A stretch of 5,846 nt of DNA from Vampirovibrionales bacterium (lineage in GTDB: Bacteria > Cyanobacteriota > Vampirovibrionia > Vampirovibrionales > JAJTHC01). Each line of letters starts with the position of its first letter. Position 1 is the stretch's first letter. The notes beneath the pieces were generated by a model. It saw nothing but the letters and a program-made list of their open reading frames with translations, had not been told where the DNA came from and did not search any database. Of this stretch, positions 4,188 through 5,846 are shown piece by piece. Made by a program: the position numbers and the translations under genes. The stretch spans positions 1 through 5,846 of the forward strand of contig JAJTHC010000231.1 of assembly GCA_021299615.1 (NCBI GenBank). Direction: 5' to 3'.

Positions 4188-5846
4188 CTAGGCTCGCTTT
4201 AAAAATGTGACGCCTAAAGGAGGCAAGGTCAAATCGAGGCTTTGGGCATGCCCGTGGAAGCCCACGTCTTGCGTCCAAGTCTCGCCTGTGTTTAACTGCC
4301 CTGAACCGCCGTAGATGTCGTTGTCGGTATTGAGTAGTTCGACATATTGACCTGCATACGGCACACCCACACGATAGTTGTACTGCGTGGTCGGCGTGAA
4401 ATTACAGACCACCACGACATCATCAGCTTCAAAATGCCCACGACGCATAAACGCCATCACACTATTTTCGTTGTCTTGGCAATCAATCATGTAAAAGCCT
4501 TCGGCATTGGTGTCTTGCTGATGCAAGGCGGGTTCGTTTCGGTACAAGGCGTTCAAGTCCCGAATGAGATGCTGAATGCCTGTATGACTTTCCCACTGCG
4601 TCAAGTGCCAATCGATGCTTTCTTGGGAGTTCCACTCGTTCCACTGCCCAATGTCGCATCCCATAAACAAGAGCTTCTTGCCAGGTTGAGCCCATTGATA
4701 GGCGTACAACGCACGAGCGTTGGCAAATTGTTGCCACATATCACCCGGCATTTTGGACAAAATGGCTTGTTTACCGTGTACCACTTCATCATGGCTTAGG
4801 GGTAAGCAGAAATTTTCGCTAAACATGTACAAACCACGGAAGGTAATGCCGTTTTGATGATATTTACGGTGAATGGGGTCTTTACTAAAGTATTCAAGGG
4901 TGTCGTGCATCCAGCCCATGTCCCACTTATAGTCAAAGCCTAAACCGCCTTCGCTGGTGGGTTTGGTGACACCGCCCCAGCTGGTGGATTCTTCGGCGAA
5001 CATCAAGACATCGGGGAAGCAATGATGCACCGCATCATTTAAATCACGCAAGAAGTAGATGGCATCTAGGTTTTCACGACCGCCGTAAATGTTGGGTTCC
5101 CACTCGCCTTCTTCACGAGAATAATCCAAATACAGCATCGAAGCAACCGCATCGACACGCAAGCCATCGATGTGGTATTTATCGAGCCAAAAGAGGGCAT
5201 TTGAAATCAAGAAATTACGTACTTCCCAGCGTCCGTAATTGAAGATGTCGGTACCCCAATCTTTATGCTCACGTTTGCGGGCATCGCTATGTTCGTAGAG
5301 GTGTGTACCGTCAAAGAAATCTAGACCGTGCAAGTCTTTCGGGAAGTGAGCAGGCACCCAATCCACTAAAACGCCAATGCCGTTTTGGTGGAATTTGTCG
5401 ACCAAATACTTGAATTCATCGGGGTTGCCAAAACGACTGGTGGGGGCAAAATACCCAACCGTTTGATAGCCCCATGATAAATCGTAAGGATGTTCCGCAA
5501 TCGGCATCAATTCCACATGGGTGTAATTCATGGAACGCACGTACTCAACGAGTTTGTCGGCAAGTTCTACATAGCTCAACCAGCGGTTGCCGTCTTCGGG
5601 GATTTTCATCCAAGAACCGAGGTGGCATTCATAAATCGAAACAGGGCTTTCGGTGGACGGTTTTGCTCCACGATAGCTCATCCATTCTTTGTCGTTCCAC
5701 TGGTAGGCGTCGACATCCCACACTTTGGAGCCTGTACAAGGACGTTCTTCGGCATAGAATCCCATGGGATCTGCCTTTTCCACTTCGTAAAAGGTGGCGG
5801 AAGACTGCATGTAGTACTTATAGGTGTCCCCAGCCTTGAGATGAGG
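4188..5846 (-). CDS. glgB: 1,4-alpha-glucan branching enzyme, GH13 (N-terminus outside window)
   Basis: The frame runs off the right edge; 552 C-terminal residues are visible. Compared with the E. coli enzyme, about 170 N-terminal residues (CBM48 region) are missing from view. The enzyme cuts alpha-1,4-glucan and rejoins it as alpha-1,6 branches in glycogen synthesis in the cytoplasm. GH13 motifs in the visible fragment, in order, are GYQTVGYFAPTSRFG (126-140), DWVPAHFP (162-169), GLRVDAVASMLY with nucleophile D232, FAEEST with acid/base E285, and LSHDEVVHGK with D353. The spacings D232-E285-D353 (53 and 68 residues) equal those of E. coli D405-E458-D526, so the active site is intact. A C-terminal beta domain ends at LPPLGVTFLKRA. 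A start at 5810 is only an internal Met, because the upstream codons (PHLKAGDTYKYY) continue the family pattern. rnhC follows after 12 bp, so the two are likely co-transcribed. Confidence 0.97.
   Translation of the reverse strand, partial: PHLKAGDTYKYYMQSSATFYEVEKADPMGFYAEERPCTGSKVWDVDAYQWNDKEWMSYRGAKPSTESPVSIYECHLGSWMKIPEDGNRWLSYVELADKLVEYVRSMNYTHVELMPIAEHPYDLSWGYQTVGYFAPTSRFGNPDEFKYLVDKFHQNGIGVLVDWVPAHFPKDLHGLDFFDGTHLYEHSDARKREHKDWGTDIFNYGRWEVRNFLISNALFWLDKYHIDGLRVDAVASMLYLDYSREEGEWEPNIYGGRENLDAIYFLRDLNDAVHHCFPDVLMFAEESTSWGGVTKPTSEGGLGFDYKWDMGWMHDTLEYFSKDPIHRKYHQNGITFRGLYMFSENFCLPLSHDEVVHGKQAILSKMPGDMWQQFANARALYAYQWAQPGKKLLFMGCDIGQWNEWNSQESIDWHLTQWESHTGIQHLIRDLNALYRNEPALHQQDTNAEGFYMIDCQDNENSVMAFMRRGHFEADDVVVVCNFTPTTQYNYRVGVPYAGQYVELLNTDNDIYGGSGQLNTGETWTQDVGFHGHAQSLDLTLPPLGVTFLKRA

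Noticed and set aside
4347..4799. Plus-strand frame of 150 codons opposite glgB
   Set aside because: It lies wholly antisense to the intact catalytic part of glgB, and its composition is that of a shadow frame.

Overview
The window looks like an ordinary chromosomal segment of a diderm bacterium of moderate GC content. The outer-membrane evidence is a C-terminal autotransporter-type beta-barrel at the left edge and a periplasmic AMIN-domain protein in the middle. RNase HIII (rnhC) is best known from Bacillota, Chlamydiae, Aquificae and Thermotogae. AMIN domains are especially common in Cyanobacteria and their non-photosynthetic relatives (Vampirovibrionia/Melainabacteria). A Vampirovibrionia-like or chlamydia-like host is therefore possible, but the sequence alone does not settle the lineage.

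Layout. Bases 3-623 (+) hold the last 206 residues of an outer-membrane beta-barrel protein. A 9-bp hairpin (636-664) serves as a shared terminator between this gene and a convergent small gene of unknown function (753-1100, -). The small gene stops at an in-frame TAA, but its reading frame continues for 22 convincing codons to a second TAA at 684-686, next to the terminator. Bases 1101-1460 are non-coding apart from hairpins and a strong minus-strand terminator (1364-1399) that ends the next gene. That gene (1461-2840, -) encodes a signal peptide or anchor, an AMIN domain, a long Pro/Ser/Asn-rich linker, one transmembrane helix and a cytoplasmic tail. Upstream of it lies a 396-bp non-coding stretch (2841-3236) with three copies of a conserved 19-bp motif, two in the same orientation and one inverted. 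Two of these copies form near-perfect 24-bp terminal inverted repeats around a 144-bp segment. Then come rnhC (3237-4175, -) and glgB (4188-5846, -, cut by the right edge), separated by only 12 bp and almost certainly co-transcribed.

How the genes work together. glgB (glycogen branching) and rnhC (RNA-DNA hybrid removal) are intact in all visible catalytic residues and appear to form an operon without an obvious functional link. The AMIN protein and the beta-barrel protein are both envelope proteins, but they belong to different transcription units. I found no clear new defence or mobile system. The best leads are the three-copy intergenic motif, the in-frame stop with a conserved-looking tail, and the unusual AMIN-linker-TM-tail architecture.
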